Positions 37,153 to 48,130 of a stretch of DNA of 64,000 bases are shown here, piece by piece. Position 1 is the first letter of the stretch; each line of letters opens with the position of its first letter. A model generated the notes under the pieces. That model was not told where the DNA came from, made no database searches, and was given only the letters and a program-made list of their open reading frames with translations. Source of the DNA: Ceratopteris richardii (lineage: Eukaryota; Streptophyta; Polypodiopsida; Polypodiales; Pteridaceae); the NCBI GenBank assembly GCA_020310875.1, contig CM035413.1:166992996-167056995 (forward strand), read 5' to 3'. Position numbers and translations under genes: made by a program.

Positions 37153-38110
37153 ATGGTGGGCAGCAATGACTTGTTTGGCATGCTTCAAGCCAAAGATAAG
37201 CTTGATGCAACCAACTATCCAATGTGGTCTTACATGATGAAGCATGTTCTTGTTGCAAAACAACTTTAGAACATAGTGGCAGATGTAGATTGAAGACCCA
37301 TAGGTTCTTCTACTTTACAGTCTACTATCACAAATGGGGCTTCCTCTTAAAGTACAGTGGTTACTCCTTCTCCAACTACATAGGAGCAGCTTAGATGGGA
37401 TGGAAAAGATACTCAAGCTCATGCATTGATTGCACTTTCTTTGAAGCATCATATAGCTCCACATATTGGGTGGTGTTCTACATCAAGACATGCATGGGAC
37501 ACTCTTGCTTCTTTGTATGTCATGCATAATGAAGCACATGTTGCATACCTGAGAAAGAAACTTGAAGATGTATAGCATATCGTGAGGAAATACATCGCAT
37601 AACTGATTATGTGGCTGAAATTAGAAAGATCACTGATGATTTAGCTTCCATAAATTGCAAGGTTGAAGATGATGATATGGTGTTAGTTATGCTGAATGGT
37701 ATAGGACCGTAGTACAAGAGCTTAGATACTTCTATCTTAGTAAGAGGTACTATGCCCGATTTTAACAACCTAGTAGCTCTTTGCATGACAGAAGAAGTAA
37801 AACTTGGTTTGAATGCATCGGGAAGTAGAAATTCAAGAGATCATGCATTCTTTCAGCATAGTGGAAGAGGGTCTAGTTGTGGACATTCAAATTCTAGAAA
37901 TGTAAACACAATGGATATGCCCATAGGTAGAGGAAGATCAAACTTGAGAGGTAAAGGAAGATCATAGGCACTTGGGAACTGTTACCATTGCGGCAAGTAT
38001 GGCCATTTTGAGAAAGATTGTTATACTAAGAAGAATAGTCAAAGAGGAAGAGGTAGAAGCCATTATGAAGCACATGGAAATTTCTCTACTAAAAGTTCAT
38101 ATAGAGACTA
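37153..38110 (+). pseudogene. Copia K gag
   Basis: The ATG at 37153 opens MVGSNDLFGMLQAKDKLDA, then NYPMWSYMMKHVL. Stops and shifts are scattered through the capsid region (HAWDTLASLYVMHNEAHVAY). An RGRS-rich tail and a CCHC knuckle (CYHCGKYGHFEKDC near 37980) close it. Related to copia I gag. Confidence 0.8.
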
Positions 38111-38123
38111 TGGCAAAGATAAT

Positions 38124-39735
38124 ATGTTTGCAATGGAGCATGCCTTGAATAGTATTTCAAAACCTGGAAACGATATGAACTGGTACATAGACTTTGGTTG
38201 CACAAATCACATGACGAGCATAGGAAATTGGTTTGAGTCAGAAGAGTCTTTGAAGACTAAAGAGTATGTGGTAACTGGTAATGATACCTTACACTTGATT
38301 AACGATGTTGGGAATGTACCACTAGTACAAAGAGATGGTATTCGAAACACATTAAGTGATGTCTTACATGTGCTTAGCATTACAAAGAACCTAGTTTCGG
38401 TTGGTCAACTTGCGGATCAAGACATGGAAGTAATTTTCAATAAACATGGCTGTTTTATACATGATTTCAAGTATGGAAAAAGAGGAAAATTGCTTGGTCA
38501 TGGAAAGAAGATGGGTAGATTGTTCATGTTTGACATGGGCACACCTCTTTATGAGAATATGTATGCCAAGAATAGTAAATACTCAGATATAGTTAAATTG
38601 TGGCATAAAAGAATTGGTCATATCAATTTGAGGAAAATGAAGTCTATGGAAAAGCAAATATTAGTGCGTGGACTACTAAGATTTGGTCCTTTAAAATTTG
38701 AAAGAATATGTGAAGCATGCGCATTTGGAAAACATCAACATATGAAGTTTCCAAGAAGAGAAATGCATAGAAGGAGAACTCTAGAGCTAATCCATAGTGA
38801 TGTGGTTGGACTTGCTAGAACAAAGTCAGTTGGTGGCTCACTATACTTTTTAATATTTGTTGATGATTATAGCCGATATACATGGATTTATTTTTTGAAG
38901 CATAAAAGTGAAGTTTTGAGTGCTTTGTGAAATTCAAAAATATGGTTGAAAAGCATTTGGGAACGTATATAAAATATCTACAATTAGATTCAGGGGAAGA
39001 ATTTATCTCAAGAGAATTTGATCAATACATGGAATCAGAAGCCAATTGTCTTGTAGATACACACCACAACAAAATGGTATTGCAGAACGCAAAAATCGTG
39101 TGATTGAGGAAGTTGCTAGAGCCGTGTTGAATGAAAAGAGCATGCCAAATATGTTTTGGGTAGAAGCTTGTCATATGACTGTACATGTGATAAATAGAGC
39201 TCCAAAAAGCATGGTTCATGATCTCACTCCTTATGAGAGGCTATGGAAGCATAAGACAAATGTGATCTATTTACGAGTTTTTGGAAGTATTTGTTATGCA
39301 CACATGCATAGTCAGTTGAGACACAAGTTTCCGGCTTAATCTGAAAAGTGCATAATTGTTGGATACTCACAAGAGAAGAAAGGATATAGATGTTATAATC
39401 CTATTACAAAAGAATGTATAGTGATTAGAGATGTTATATTCGATGAAAATGCATCATGGTACACAACCAAAGACATGGCTGTGATAGAGAATGATATGGA
39501 TGATTCTATGCATAATGTTCATAATGAGCCAGAAACAAATCGTAGATATTTTGACCATGAAGAAAGCCAAGACTATGGTTCATATGAGTTTTCTACACCT
39601 AAAACGTCATGGAGTGAAAATGAAAAGGACTATATAAGGAGAAAGGAGAAAGAAGATAGTTATGCCTGGCATGTTGAAAAATATGAAGGAGAAATATGTT
39701 CCTCCACATGCAAGGAAAGAGACACGTTCAAGATC
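38124..39735 (+). pseudogene. Copia K protease and integrase
   Basis: A 268-codon open frame (38124-38930) holds a protease in which D-S-G reads D-F-G (WYIDFGCTNH), the HHCC module (LWHKRIGHIN, CEACAFGK) and the first integrase Asp (LIHSDVVGLA). A shift near 38930 leads to the second Asp (QLDSGEEF near 38985) and Glu (NGIAERKNRV near 39080), so the DDE set is present though split between frames. The C-terminal domain follows (IVGYSQEKKGYRCYN). Confidence 0.85.
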
Positions 39736-39763
39736 AGATGAAGAAACACCTTGGAGATGATTT

Positions 39764-40704
39764 ATGAGAGTAAGACATCCTATGGATAGACTCAATCTAT
39801 ACAATAAGTCTATGAAGCTTCATTATGCATACATGACACAAAGAATCAAGCATGAGGAACCAAAGAATTTTCATGATGCATCACAAAGTGAAGATTGGTG
39901 CAAAGCAATGGATGATGAGATGAATGCATTGAAAAAGAATGATACATGGGCTTTAGTGAAATTGCCAACGAATAAGAAAGCTATTGGAAGTAAATGGGTG
40001 TACAAACTGAAGTGTAAAAGTGATGGTTCATTGGAAATATTTAAAGCACGTCTAGTTGCAAAAGGATATGCACAAGTATATGGATTGGATTATGATGAAA
40101 CATTTAGTCTAGTTGTGAAAATGACAATCGTAAGAAGCATAATTGCATGGGCTTCTATGAACCATTGGAATTGTATCAAATGGATGTTAAGAATGCATTG
40201 TTGAATGGAAAATTGCATGAGGAAGTCTATATGCAGTAACCAGAAGGTTATGTGCATCCAAAGTATCCTGACTATGTATAAAAATTAAAGAAAGCGCTTT
40301 ATGGATTGAAACAAGCACCAAGAGCATGGTGTGAACGATTCACTAAGAAGTTGTTGGATCTAAAATTTATGCAATCAAAGGCTGATTATTCATTTTTTGT
40401 ATGGAATCAAGGAAGCTTAACGATTCTATTAGTGATTTATGTTGATGATTTGATCATTACTGGAAATGATGAGAAGAGGATTGTTGATTTCAAAACGCAA
40501 CTGAAATCTGATGTCAGATTTGGGAGAGCTAAAAGACTTTTTGGGAATTGAAGTAATTTCAATTAAAGAGGGAATTTGGATGATACAATGTAATTATATG
40601 TTGGAAATTCTTGAGAGATTTGGCATGAGTGCTTACAAACCTGTTGGTACGCCACTGGATGTTAATGCTAAGCTTATGAATGATGGGAAGTACTTGCATG
40701 ATGA
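39764..40704 (+). pseudogene. Copia K reverse transcriptase (left part)
   Basis: RT opens with SEDWCKAMDDEMNALKKNDTW, then KARLVAKGYAQVYGLDYDETF, a frameshifted MDVKNALLNG region, LYGLKQAPRAW and YVDDLIITG with the catalytic pair intact. It runs through GTPLDVNAKLMNDG to HDDN, where the DNA transposon is inserted. The same frame resumes after the right CAAT at 48193. Two or three shifts break it. Confidence 0.85.
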
Positions 40705-40708
40705 CAAT
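40705..40708. repeat. Left target-site duplication CAAT
   Basis: CAAT here and at 48189-48192 flank the inverted repeats. One copy belongs to the uninterrupted copia K codon series GAT GAC AAT GTG. Confidence 0.85.
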
Positions 40709-40734
40709 AACACTGAGTCACAACAAAGGAGAAC
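40709..40734 (+). repeat. Left terminal inverted repeat
   Basis: Starts AACACTGAGTC and ends AACAAAGGAGAAC. Against the reverse complement of the right end, 21 of 26 positions match, including GAGTC, AACAAA and GAGAAC as blocks. Confidence 0.85.
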
Positions 40735-40912
40735 AAAGACATGTTCTCTATTCCTTTTTACCTAAAGACCATGATATCAAGCAATAAAGTGGGAATTTTA
40801 CACTATCTAGAAAGCATCACTTGTTCTTGCTTGTAAATATTGTCACTAGAAGCTTGATCTCATATCCCAAGTAGTCAAGATAGATATAATAAAACATAAG
40901 GAATCGATGCAT

Positions 40913-41192
40913 GGCATCGATTTCGTGTGTGGGTAGATGCCAGGCATCGACTTTCTATTGAAAGTTGATGCCTGGCATCGACTTTAGGACATAAGTCGAT
41001 GCCTGGCATCAACTTATGCCACGAGTTCGATGCTAGGCATCGACTTATGCCCCCAAGTCGATGCCAGGCATCGACTTATGCTAGGAGATCGATGCCAGGC
41101 ATCGACTTTTGGCAGCAGGTCGATGCTAGGCATCAAATTTAGCAGTAAGTCGATGCCAGGCATCGAATTCCTACTAAAAGTCTGGCATCAAA
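40913..41192. repeat. Palindromic array 2a, 3' of the ParB-like gene
   Basis: About eight copies of a 23-bp palindrome with 11-base arms AAGTCGATGCC and GGCATCGACTT around a central T or A. Copies are spaced about 36-40 bp with variable linkers. They are more diverged than array 2b, and the last is truncated (TCTGGCATCAAAT). The array lies just downstream of the ParB-like stop codon at 41215, inside the transposon. Confidence 0.9.
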
Positions 41193-41214
41193 TTGGTTAG
41201 GTGAATCAAGGCAT

Positions 41215-43845
41215 CTAACCTAATGGCAAACCAGGCATAACCTCAAAAAGAGAACCTACCCAATCACGAAACAGGATAAAATATTCTGATAAAGCTTTGT
41301 AGGATGATGTGGTTGGATAGTCTGCTTGGACCTCTGTCCAAGAAAAGCAACCCAACCTCTTCATCATCACGTCCTGAATCTTCATGTATACTTTACGACT
41401 ACAGTCAGATAAATAAAAAAGAGACTAGGTTAGACCACAAACATGGGAGGAGGGAAAAAGGATCTGAGAATAACATACATACTTATTGAGCTCAGTCACC
41501 ATCTCCTCGAGGCTTAACTCCTTGGAGATTGCCCTTGACAAAGTTGATATAATCAATGTATCATCCTTGATTCCTTGAAGGGCCCTCCATGGTGTCAGCT
41601 TCATGTCCTCAGGAGCCTCTTCAATTGAGAGGTCAACTTTCCTTCCCTTTCCCTTCATATCAACCTGTGGGTCTGGCCTCAACTTCCATTGCTTCTGGCC
41701 CTTGACCTCCTTGTTCTCCCACATTGTGAAAATTTTATCTTGCAGATCCCAGATCTCACCTGATCTGAATGCCAGTTGAAACCATGGATCATATTTCCTC
41801 AAAGCATCAGACTTTCTATTCTCATCCAGTGCAATTCCAACCTCAATAAGGCATTTCTTTCGTAGATTGGGATGTATTCTTCCAGCTTCCTTCACGAGAA
41901 AATCTTCATATTCATGGTGGAAGAACCGAATTCTCTCTATGGAGGACATTTTTTGCCTGTAGTCATTGTCATTGTTGTGATCCCAAGCAAGAAGCTTGGC
42001 TTCCTCAGTTGTAAGACCAGCATATATCTTGCACTCTGCATACCTAAAGAAGAATGTGGTAGGGTGCTCCTTCACTAGCTGTCTACGGGCCTCTGCAGAG
42101 TGTGGACCTCCAATCACATAATAAGTATAATCCTCAAACAAACCCTCATTGAACTCCTCCACAGAGCTGCACTCATTTGGATCCACCATGACAAGGAATG
42201 GCACAACAGTAGCATGAGGATTTATTTTCATTTTCTTCTTAAGATTCTGCACGTGCAAATTGTGTAGCTCCTTGATCTCAAGGGGCCTCCTCCCTGTGAC
42301 TGGATCTATTGGTGGCCTATGGATGATATTGATTGTCAGGTGGAACAACTGCCCCTTCTTCACAACTTTTCTTCTAGCTATGTCCTCCCTCATCTTGTTT
42401 TGCTCAGTACCAAGAACACCCGAGGCAAGCTCTCCACCAGGTGCAACTATTATATCCTCAGAGCTAGAGCTTGAGTCAGAAGACTCCTCTTCTGCAATTC
42501 TCTTCTTTTTCTTCTGGAACTTTTTCTGCACGCCCTGCTTACCCCTTGCCTTTACAGGGGTTGTCATCTTCTGTTGTGTTGGCATGATGTTGCCCTGGAT
42601 CCATGGCATCAAGTCCTTGATAAGATTCACTGAGTCCCTACATATCTCAGCAAGCCCATCTGGAACACAGCACTCTGGGCACAAGAAATCCATCTTGCAT
42701 ATAACATTTCTTAAACCTTTCGATGTCTCTACCAAGAAAAGGAGGTTGTCAGAATCCTCATCTTCATAATCTATTTTGTACACAAGGCCATACTGAAAAC
42801 CCTGTGTTGTCGTGATCTTTCCTCTCCCATATGCCCCTGCGAACACAAGAAGGACTGCATTCTTTTCTTCAACATACTGAAGGCACCACTCCAGATTTGT
42901 CATGTCTCACAGTGGACGATCTGTCCTTAAGACCTCTGCATCCCTTGACCTATCCTTCATAGTTGTATCATCCTCAGGAATTTTGATGCTACTCTGTCCA
43001 CCAGAGGATATTCCAACCGGGTTGCTGGCCTTCTCAGAGGATAAGGATGCAATAATTTTCTTTGGTTTTGCTTGGTGACCAATGCCTTTGTCACGTTGCT
43101 GATCACCAGAGCTCATGGTCACTCTCAGCTTCTTGAAGGGCCTCTCACTCTTGGACTCCGCATCCCTGAAGGCACTTGGAAATATCAGCTCATACGTTAT
43201 TGTGTTTTTCAATGGTCCAAGTGGATGCCAGGCATCAACTTTTAAGTGCAAGTCGATGCCAGGCATCGACTTTGTATGCAAGTCGATGCCCGGCATCAAC
43301 TTGCACTTAAAAGTTGATGCCTGGCATCGACTTGCACCTAAAAGTCCATGCCTGGCATCGACTTGAACCTAAAAGTCGATGCCTGGCATCGACTTTGCAC
43401 CCTAAAGTCGATGCCTGGCATCGACTTTCAGGCCAAATTCGATGCCAGGCAAGTCGATGCCAGGCATCGACTTTTAGGTGCAAGTTGATGCCAGGCATCG
43501 ACTTTTAGGTGAAAGTCGATGCCAGGCATCGACTTACACCCTCAAGTCGATGCCTGGCATCGACTTGCACCCTCAAGTCGATGCCTGGCATCGACTTGCA
43601 CCTAAAAGTCGATGCCTGACATCGACTTGAGGGTGCAAGTCGATGCCAGGCATCGAGCTGTACCCTCATTGGATCTATATTTTAGGAGCTAAGAAAAATA
43701 AAAACCTAGAAAGCAGGCTATTTACACAAACATACAAAAGGAATCTTTTTTTTTTGTATGATTTTGTCTACCTCTTGGTACTCTTGCCAACATTCTTCTT
43801 CTCCATCAGAGTTGCCTTGCTGGTATGCTGAGCTCTGTGCTCCAT
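41215..43845 (-). pseudogene. ParB/sulfiredoxin-like domain protein of the transposon (3 exons)
   Basis: My model is exon 1 43845-43772, exon 2 43165-41483 and exon 3 41398-41215. Both introns (606 and 84 bp) are GT-AG, phases agree, and the joined length is 647 codons with stop. One in-frame TGA (42909-42907, about codon 111) is the only break. After an acidic and basic low-complexity middle, codons about 324-447 look like a ParB domain: HNLHVQNLKKKM, then PFLVMVDP, YYVIGGPHSAEARRQL (the GGxHRxxA box), AECKIYAGLTTEEAKLLA and SSIERIRFF. ParB-fold proteins bind specific palindromic DNA and CTP, or act as nucleases. A role in transposon maintenance or DNA targeting is inference. No bacterial origin is suggested, given introns and AT-rich plant context. 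Confidence 0.8.
43210..43665. repeat. Palindromic array 2b, inside intron 1 of the ParB-like gene
   Basis: About 15 copies of the same 23-bp palindrome as array 2a, spaced about 31-32 bp, one of them half-deleted near 43441-43450. Linkers occur in both orientations (GCACCTAA and TTAGGTGC; GCACCCTC and GAGGGTGC), so whole units are inverted relative to each other. It lies wholly within the predicted 606-bp intron (43166-43771). Open frames through it (MPGIDLHLKVDAWHRL) are repeat products. Confidence 0.95.
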
Positions 43846-43911
43846 GGCTATCTGTGCTCTGTTGCTCTCTCTTGCTCGTGGATTTTGAAAATGAGAATGA
43901 TCTCCTCCTCT

Positions 43912-43923
43912 GCTATTTATAGG
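43912..43923 (-). promoter_or_regulatory. TATA box of the ParB-like gene
   Basis: The minus strand reads CCTATAAATAGC, a textbook plant TATA box, about 67 bases upstream of the exon 1 ATG at 43845. Confidence 0.7.
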
Positions 43924-44950
43924 CAATTGGGTAACTTGAACTAGAGACTAACTGGATCTAACTGAATGAGTCTAGTTGCTAACTATATCTGTCAACTTAT
44001 CTAACCAGGAAATACCACTCACACAAATAGGCTCTTTCACCTCCACTTTAATGAAATATTCATAGAACCTTGCAACTATTTATATACATTTGCATGGAAA
44101 TTACACTTCAATGGCAAGAGTATGGTATGTACATGAGGATGTCTAATCTCATGTATAAATTGTTTCTTAGAATCTCTTGCTTGGGAAAAAATCAAGTCTA
44201 AGTTGTGTTGAATATGGGAGATTAATGACATCTTTATAGTGTTATCCTTCTCACTTCAGTTCATATTCACATTTATCTTGTAACATGGAAAATCAATGTA
44301 TGAATAAACATTCAAGTAAAGAGCTCTGGGGTAATTTTGACAAAATATGTTGGTAATTTCAACAAAATAGCTTGGTAATTTCAAACGTCACTCATTGTCT
44401 TTGCATCCAACATTCAAAAAAATCGTAGATTCAAAATTCATTTGAAAATCTTTTGTAACAAGCATATACTTAATTCTTACATATAATTCTTACATATACT
44501 TTTCCATATACTTCTTACATATACATTTCCGTGTACCTCTTTTACACATAATTCTTTTTTAATATACTTTCATCTACCTCTTTGAGATCTAGCCAAGACC
44601 ACAATAAAACCTAATCCTTGAAATCTTAACCAAAGGTAAAATTTCTTCTTGTATAGTCTTCAATGGCACTACTCCAAACAATTTTAATATCTAATCCAGT
44701 TGGAACTCAACTTGGATATATTTTGATTCACTCACAATGCTAAGACTCAATGACTCATATCCAGTTAGAAATCAACTGTGTATCTCATCTTTCAAAAGTG
44801 AATCAAATCTTTGGTTCCCTTAGTAGTGTATATTTGAGTAATTAAGTGATTTGATGTAATTTGATGTTTAATGTTATTTAATGTACTTTAATGAACTTTT
44901 GATTTCATATCTTCTTGATGTGACATCTTCACTTGATCTCGGATTTCTAC
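43924..44950. other. Shared upstream region between divergent genes
   Basis: About 1 kb without coding sequence separates the two head-to-head genes. It is AT-rich, with short repeats such as TTCTTACATATA near 44475-44525. It probably holds the control regions of both genes; no specific site besides the two TATA boxes can be read. Confidence 0.45.
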
Positions 44951-44962
44951 TTATTTAAAAAG
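44951..44962 (+). promoter_or_regulatory. TATA-like element of the transposase-like gene
   Basis: TTATTTAAAAAG lies 37 bases upstream of the first ATG (44999). Confidence 0.4.
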
Positions 44963-44998
44963 GTCATTCATCTTTAGTCTTCTGTGAACTCAGTGAAG

Positions 44999-45252
44999 AT
45001 GAGCTCAGTCTTTTCAGTGGATGCTTGGGCATCAGCTTCCTCTGCTCATATTGATACAGTTTCGGATTCATTGTTCTCAGTTGACCCTTTCCATAGAAGT
45101 GATGATCCCTATGGTTTAGAACGTGCTAATGATTCTATGTTTTCTGTTGAGTCATTTAAGTTATCCAATTCATAGTGCAATGCTGCTCAACCAAATGCAC
45201 CTCTTGATCTCCCATCTGATCCAACCATTGATCTCCCTTCTGACTCAAGTGC
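44999..45252 (+). pseudogene. N-terminal acidic segment upstream of the transposase-like frame
   Basis: The ATG at 44999 opens MSSVFSVDAWASASSAHIDT, a serine- and aspartate-rich segment with a repeated FSVD/FSVE motif, up to TAG at 45173. The same frame goes on (PLDLPSDPTIDLPSDSSAC) and overlaps the start of the main frame at 45253, which is in another phase. It is either a first exon whose splice sites I cannot fix, or an N-terminus broken by a stop and a shift. Confidence 0.5.
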
Positions 45253-47732
45253 ATGTGGAGCAACAGAAAAGCAAAGCAAGCTCAATCTACGATTAAAAGA
45301 AGGCCTCGTGAAGTAAGTCAAAAAAGATTCAAATTTCTTACTTCAGATAGACAGATTGCATTGGATATTGTGAAGCATTGTTGTGGTTTGAAATGTTTGT
45401 ACAATTTAGGAATGAAGAAACTAAAGCACCTAAGACAAAAATTCCTCCATTTAGATAGTGAAAGGCAGGATATATACCTTGTTTCTCGCATGCAAATGAT
45501 TGAGGATAACATGTCAGTAACACGTGTTGCTTTTGAATATTTCTTTAGTCAAGGGATGCGATGTTGTAGGGTTGCATTTAAAATTGCAATGGGTGTGGGA
45601 AATTTTAGAATACATAGGGTTCAACAAGGGCTTTTGAATGGGGATCTCATTTTGGATACGTTCCATGTTGGGACCAAAGGATCTGTTGGACGTCATGCAA
45701 TGAATTGGATGATGAACTATTTTAGCTTGCATTGTGAGGTTATGCCTACAACTGGAAGGTTGCACTTGTCAGATAACTTTACTCGTCGAGAGGTATTTCA
45801 AATATATAGAGAAGACATGGAAAATAGAAATGAGAAGTATGTGTTGTATCGTCACTTTACTCGATTATGGAAGGAAGAGTTTAACAATGTGTCTATTCCT
45901 CGTAAAGTTAGAATGGGTGAATGTTCAGTTTGTGCCACTTTGAAAAACATGGCAAAAGGGGCTACAACACCACAGGAAAAGAATAATTTTAAAAACCTTC
46001 TTAACAACCATCGTGAGAGTCAAGCTTTAGAGAGAAACAAAGCAATTCATCATCGAAGTAAAGCACTCAGAAATCCAGAGTGTTATATGTGTTTGTTGAT
46101 CAATGGTATGGATAAAAAAAAAACTTGTTTGCCACATTTTTATCGCATCCCTAAGGACATTGGAGATGAAGTCCTTGTGCAAATGCATTTGGTTGGTGCT
46201 TTGGTATACAATGGAACTGTAATGTCCAAGGTTTTCTTCACATATCCGAATGTGCATAATGATCCAAACCTTACAATTACTGTCATTCATCGTGTTTTGC
46301 AATCATGGAAGGGTCTTTTGCCACCAACTCTATATTTGCAACTTGATAATACTGCAAGAGAGAATAAAAATTCTACAGTCTTTGGATATTTAAGCATGCT
46401 TGTTGAAAACAGGTATTTCAGAAGGTTAAGGTAACTTTCCTTCTGGTTGGCCACACTCATGATCACATTGATCAAATGTTCAGTACTTTCTCTAAGAAGT
46501 TGGCACGTAACAATGCTTTTACTCTTTCGATTTTATCTGAGCTGATTTCAGAAGCATATACTCCAAAACCAGAAGTTCAACACCTCACACAAATTTATGA
46601 CTTTAAGCACTTTTGCTCAATGGGCCTTGATAACAGTGCTAAGGTTTTGGCTCCATTGCACAATATTAGTTTCAACCATGTATTCTTGATGAGGAGGGTT
46701 GATGAAATAACCCTTTTATTTGCAAAGCAGTATTCATCTTCTCTTGGGTGGGAGCCTAAAGAGGGATGTAGATTCTTATTGCAGGTGCCTAATTTGTCTA
46801 CAATGTATGGTGCAGAACAATCACCATATGAAGATAAAAACAATATAGAAAGATGTGGAAATGTGGTTGATCAAAGTAAAAGCTGGATGCATGCACTCAT
46901 TGAAAAGAAGAGACATATTGAGCGTGCAAAAAAATATGCTGGAGATCAAGATGTATCTTGGTGGGAGGACTTTTTCAATCATCAAGAAGAGATTATACAG
47001 TATACAATTGTAGTTGATGTTCCATTCACATGGGATTTTTGTACACAAAGATCCGTGAATGTGGCCCAAGCATGTAATGCAGATGCACTTCAAAGTTTTA
47101 TACATCCACCAGAAAGAAATATTTATGTAGGCCCAAGGATGACAAAACAGGCAGAAGCAAGATGGCAAGGAAATTTAATAGAGATAAATGTTGGAACACT
47201 TATTGCAGTACTTGCTGATGGTGATGAGGCTACCAGACCATTTTGGATTGCAAAGGTTTTAGAGATAACTAAAGATATTGATCAGAGAAGAATAGAGGCT
47301 TTGATTGTGCATTGGTATTACACTAAAAATAGTAATGCATTCATAGGTAAATATAACTTAGAAATGTTGTGTGATACTAAACGAACAGGTTCAAAAAAGA
47401 AAAAGAATATTCGAAGCACATCCACTCTTAAAATGGATGATGTAGATATTCTTGTTTATGATTTTTCCTTGACAAAAACGGGTCACTTGAGGAAAGCAAC
47501 CATCAACATGATAAAACAAAAGCTTTCAGATGTATGTGGTACAGGAAATCATAGGCAAACAAGAAGAGTTGTGCATGATCCTACAGAATTTGGTATGTAC
47601 GTGGATGAAGATAGAGCTCTTGTGGATATAGAAGAAGAAGAAGAAGAGAGCTCTCAACAGTATGAGACTGAATCAAGTGCATCAGATGATGAGGGTGTAG
47701 ACATAGATCGACATAGTTGTGAGTTGCATTGA
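45253..47732 (+). pseudogene. DUF7869-type putative transposase of the DNA transposon
   Basis: Two frames (45253-46434 and 46476-47732) belong together; one missing base near 46411 shifts the phase. In order: KRFKFLTSDRQIALD; a helix-turn-helix-like stretch (residues about 97-125); a zinc-like pair ECSVC (223-227) with CYMC (277-280); INGMDKKK (D287); LQLDNTARENKN (D365); then, past the shift, GHTHDHIDQMFS. This pattern is that of DUF7869 proteins, and the Asp, Asp and His/Asp blocks resemble an RNase H-fold DDE/D nuclease. The C-terminal part (ADGDEATRPFWIAKVLEI, VHWYYTKNSN) looks like an SH3/BAH-type reader, followed by an acidic tail. Placement inside inverted repeats supports a transposase role, which is inference. 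Confidence 0.75.
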
Positions 47733-47893
47733 AGCTCTCTAACATTTTTAGTGCTTATGTAAATGCCTCGAAGTAGTTTGGTTAATGAAACCATGTTTTG
47801 TAGCAATTTTGAATAACAACCAGATATCCACCCATTAAAAATATGTCTAAAATGTTATTTTTGTATAAGAATTATTCAGTTCTACATTCTTTA

Positions 47894-47986
47894 TATAGAT
47901 TTTAGACATGTCAATGTCTTATCATATAGATTTTGGACATGTCAATGTCTTATCATATAGATTTTGGACATGTCAATGCCTTATAT
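47894..47986. repeat. Three tandem 31-bp repeats
   Basis: Three copies of a 31-bp unit starting TATAGATTTTRGACATG and containing GTCAATGYCTTAT, in the 3' flank of the transposase-like gene. Confidence 0.9.
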
Positions 47987-48130
47987 AGTGAAATTTTGAC
48001 TACATTTTGAGCTCTTTTTTTATGAGAAAATGACAAAAAATGTCAAAAAATCACATGTTTTCACCTCATTTTTGTAATATATGTATACTGGTATAAAGGA
48101 ATCTCAAACATAAGCTGCCATTTGCTTGAT

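Noticed and set aside
43307..43508. Open frames reading MPGIDLHLKVDAWHRL on both strands
   Set aside because: These are products of the palindromic array and lie within the predicted intron 1 of the ParB-like gene.
43210..43665. CRISPR-like array
   Set aside because: Regular palindromes with short linkers look CRISPR-like, but the linkers are themselves repeated and inverted, the context is a plant transposon, and no cas genes are present.
41215..43845. ParB-like gene as bacterial or plastid contamination
   Set aside because: It has two phase-consistent GT-AG introns, a plant TATA box, and lies between inverted repeats within a plant retrotransposon.
45313..45346. A 34-bp intron (GTAAGT to TTCAG) at the start of the transposase-like gene
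   Set aside because: The splice sites look good, but the length is below the minimum for plant introns, and the uninterrupted frame (KRFKFLTSDRQIALD) continues the conserved protein.
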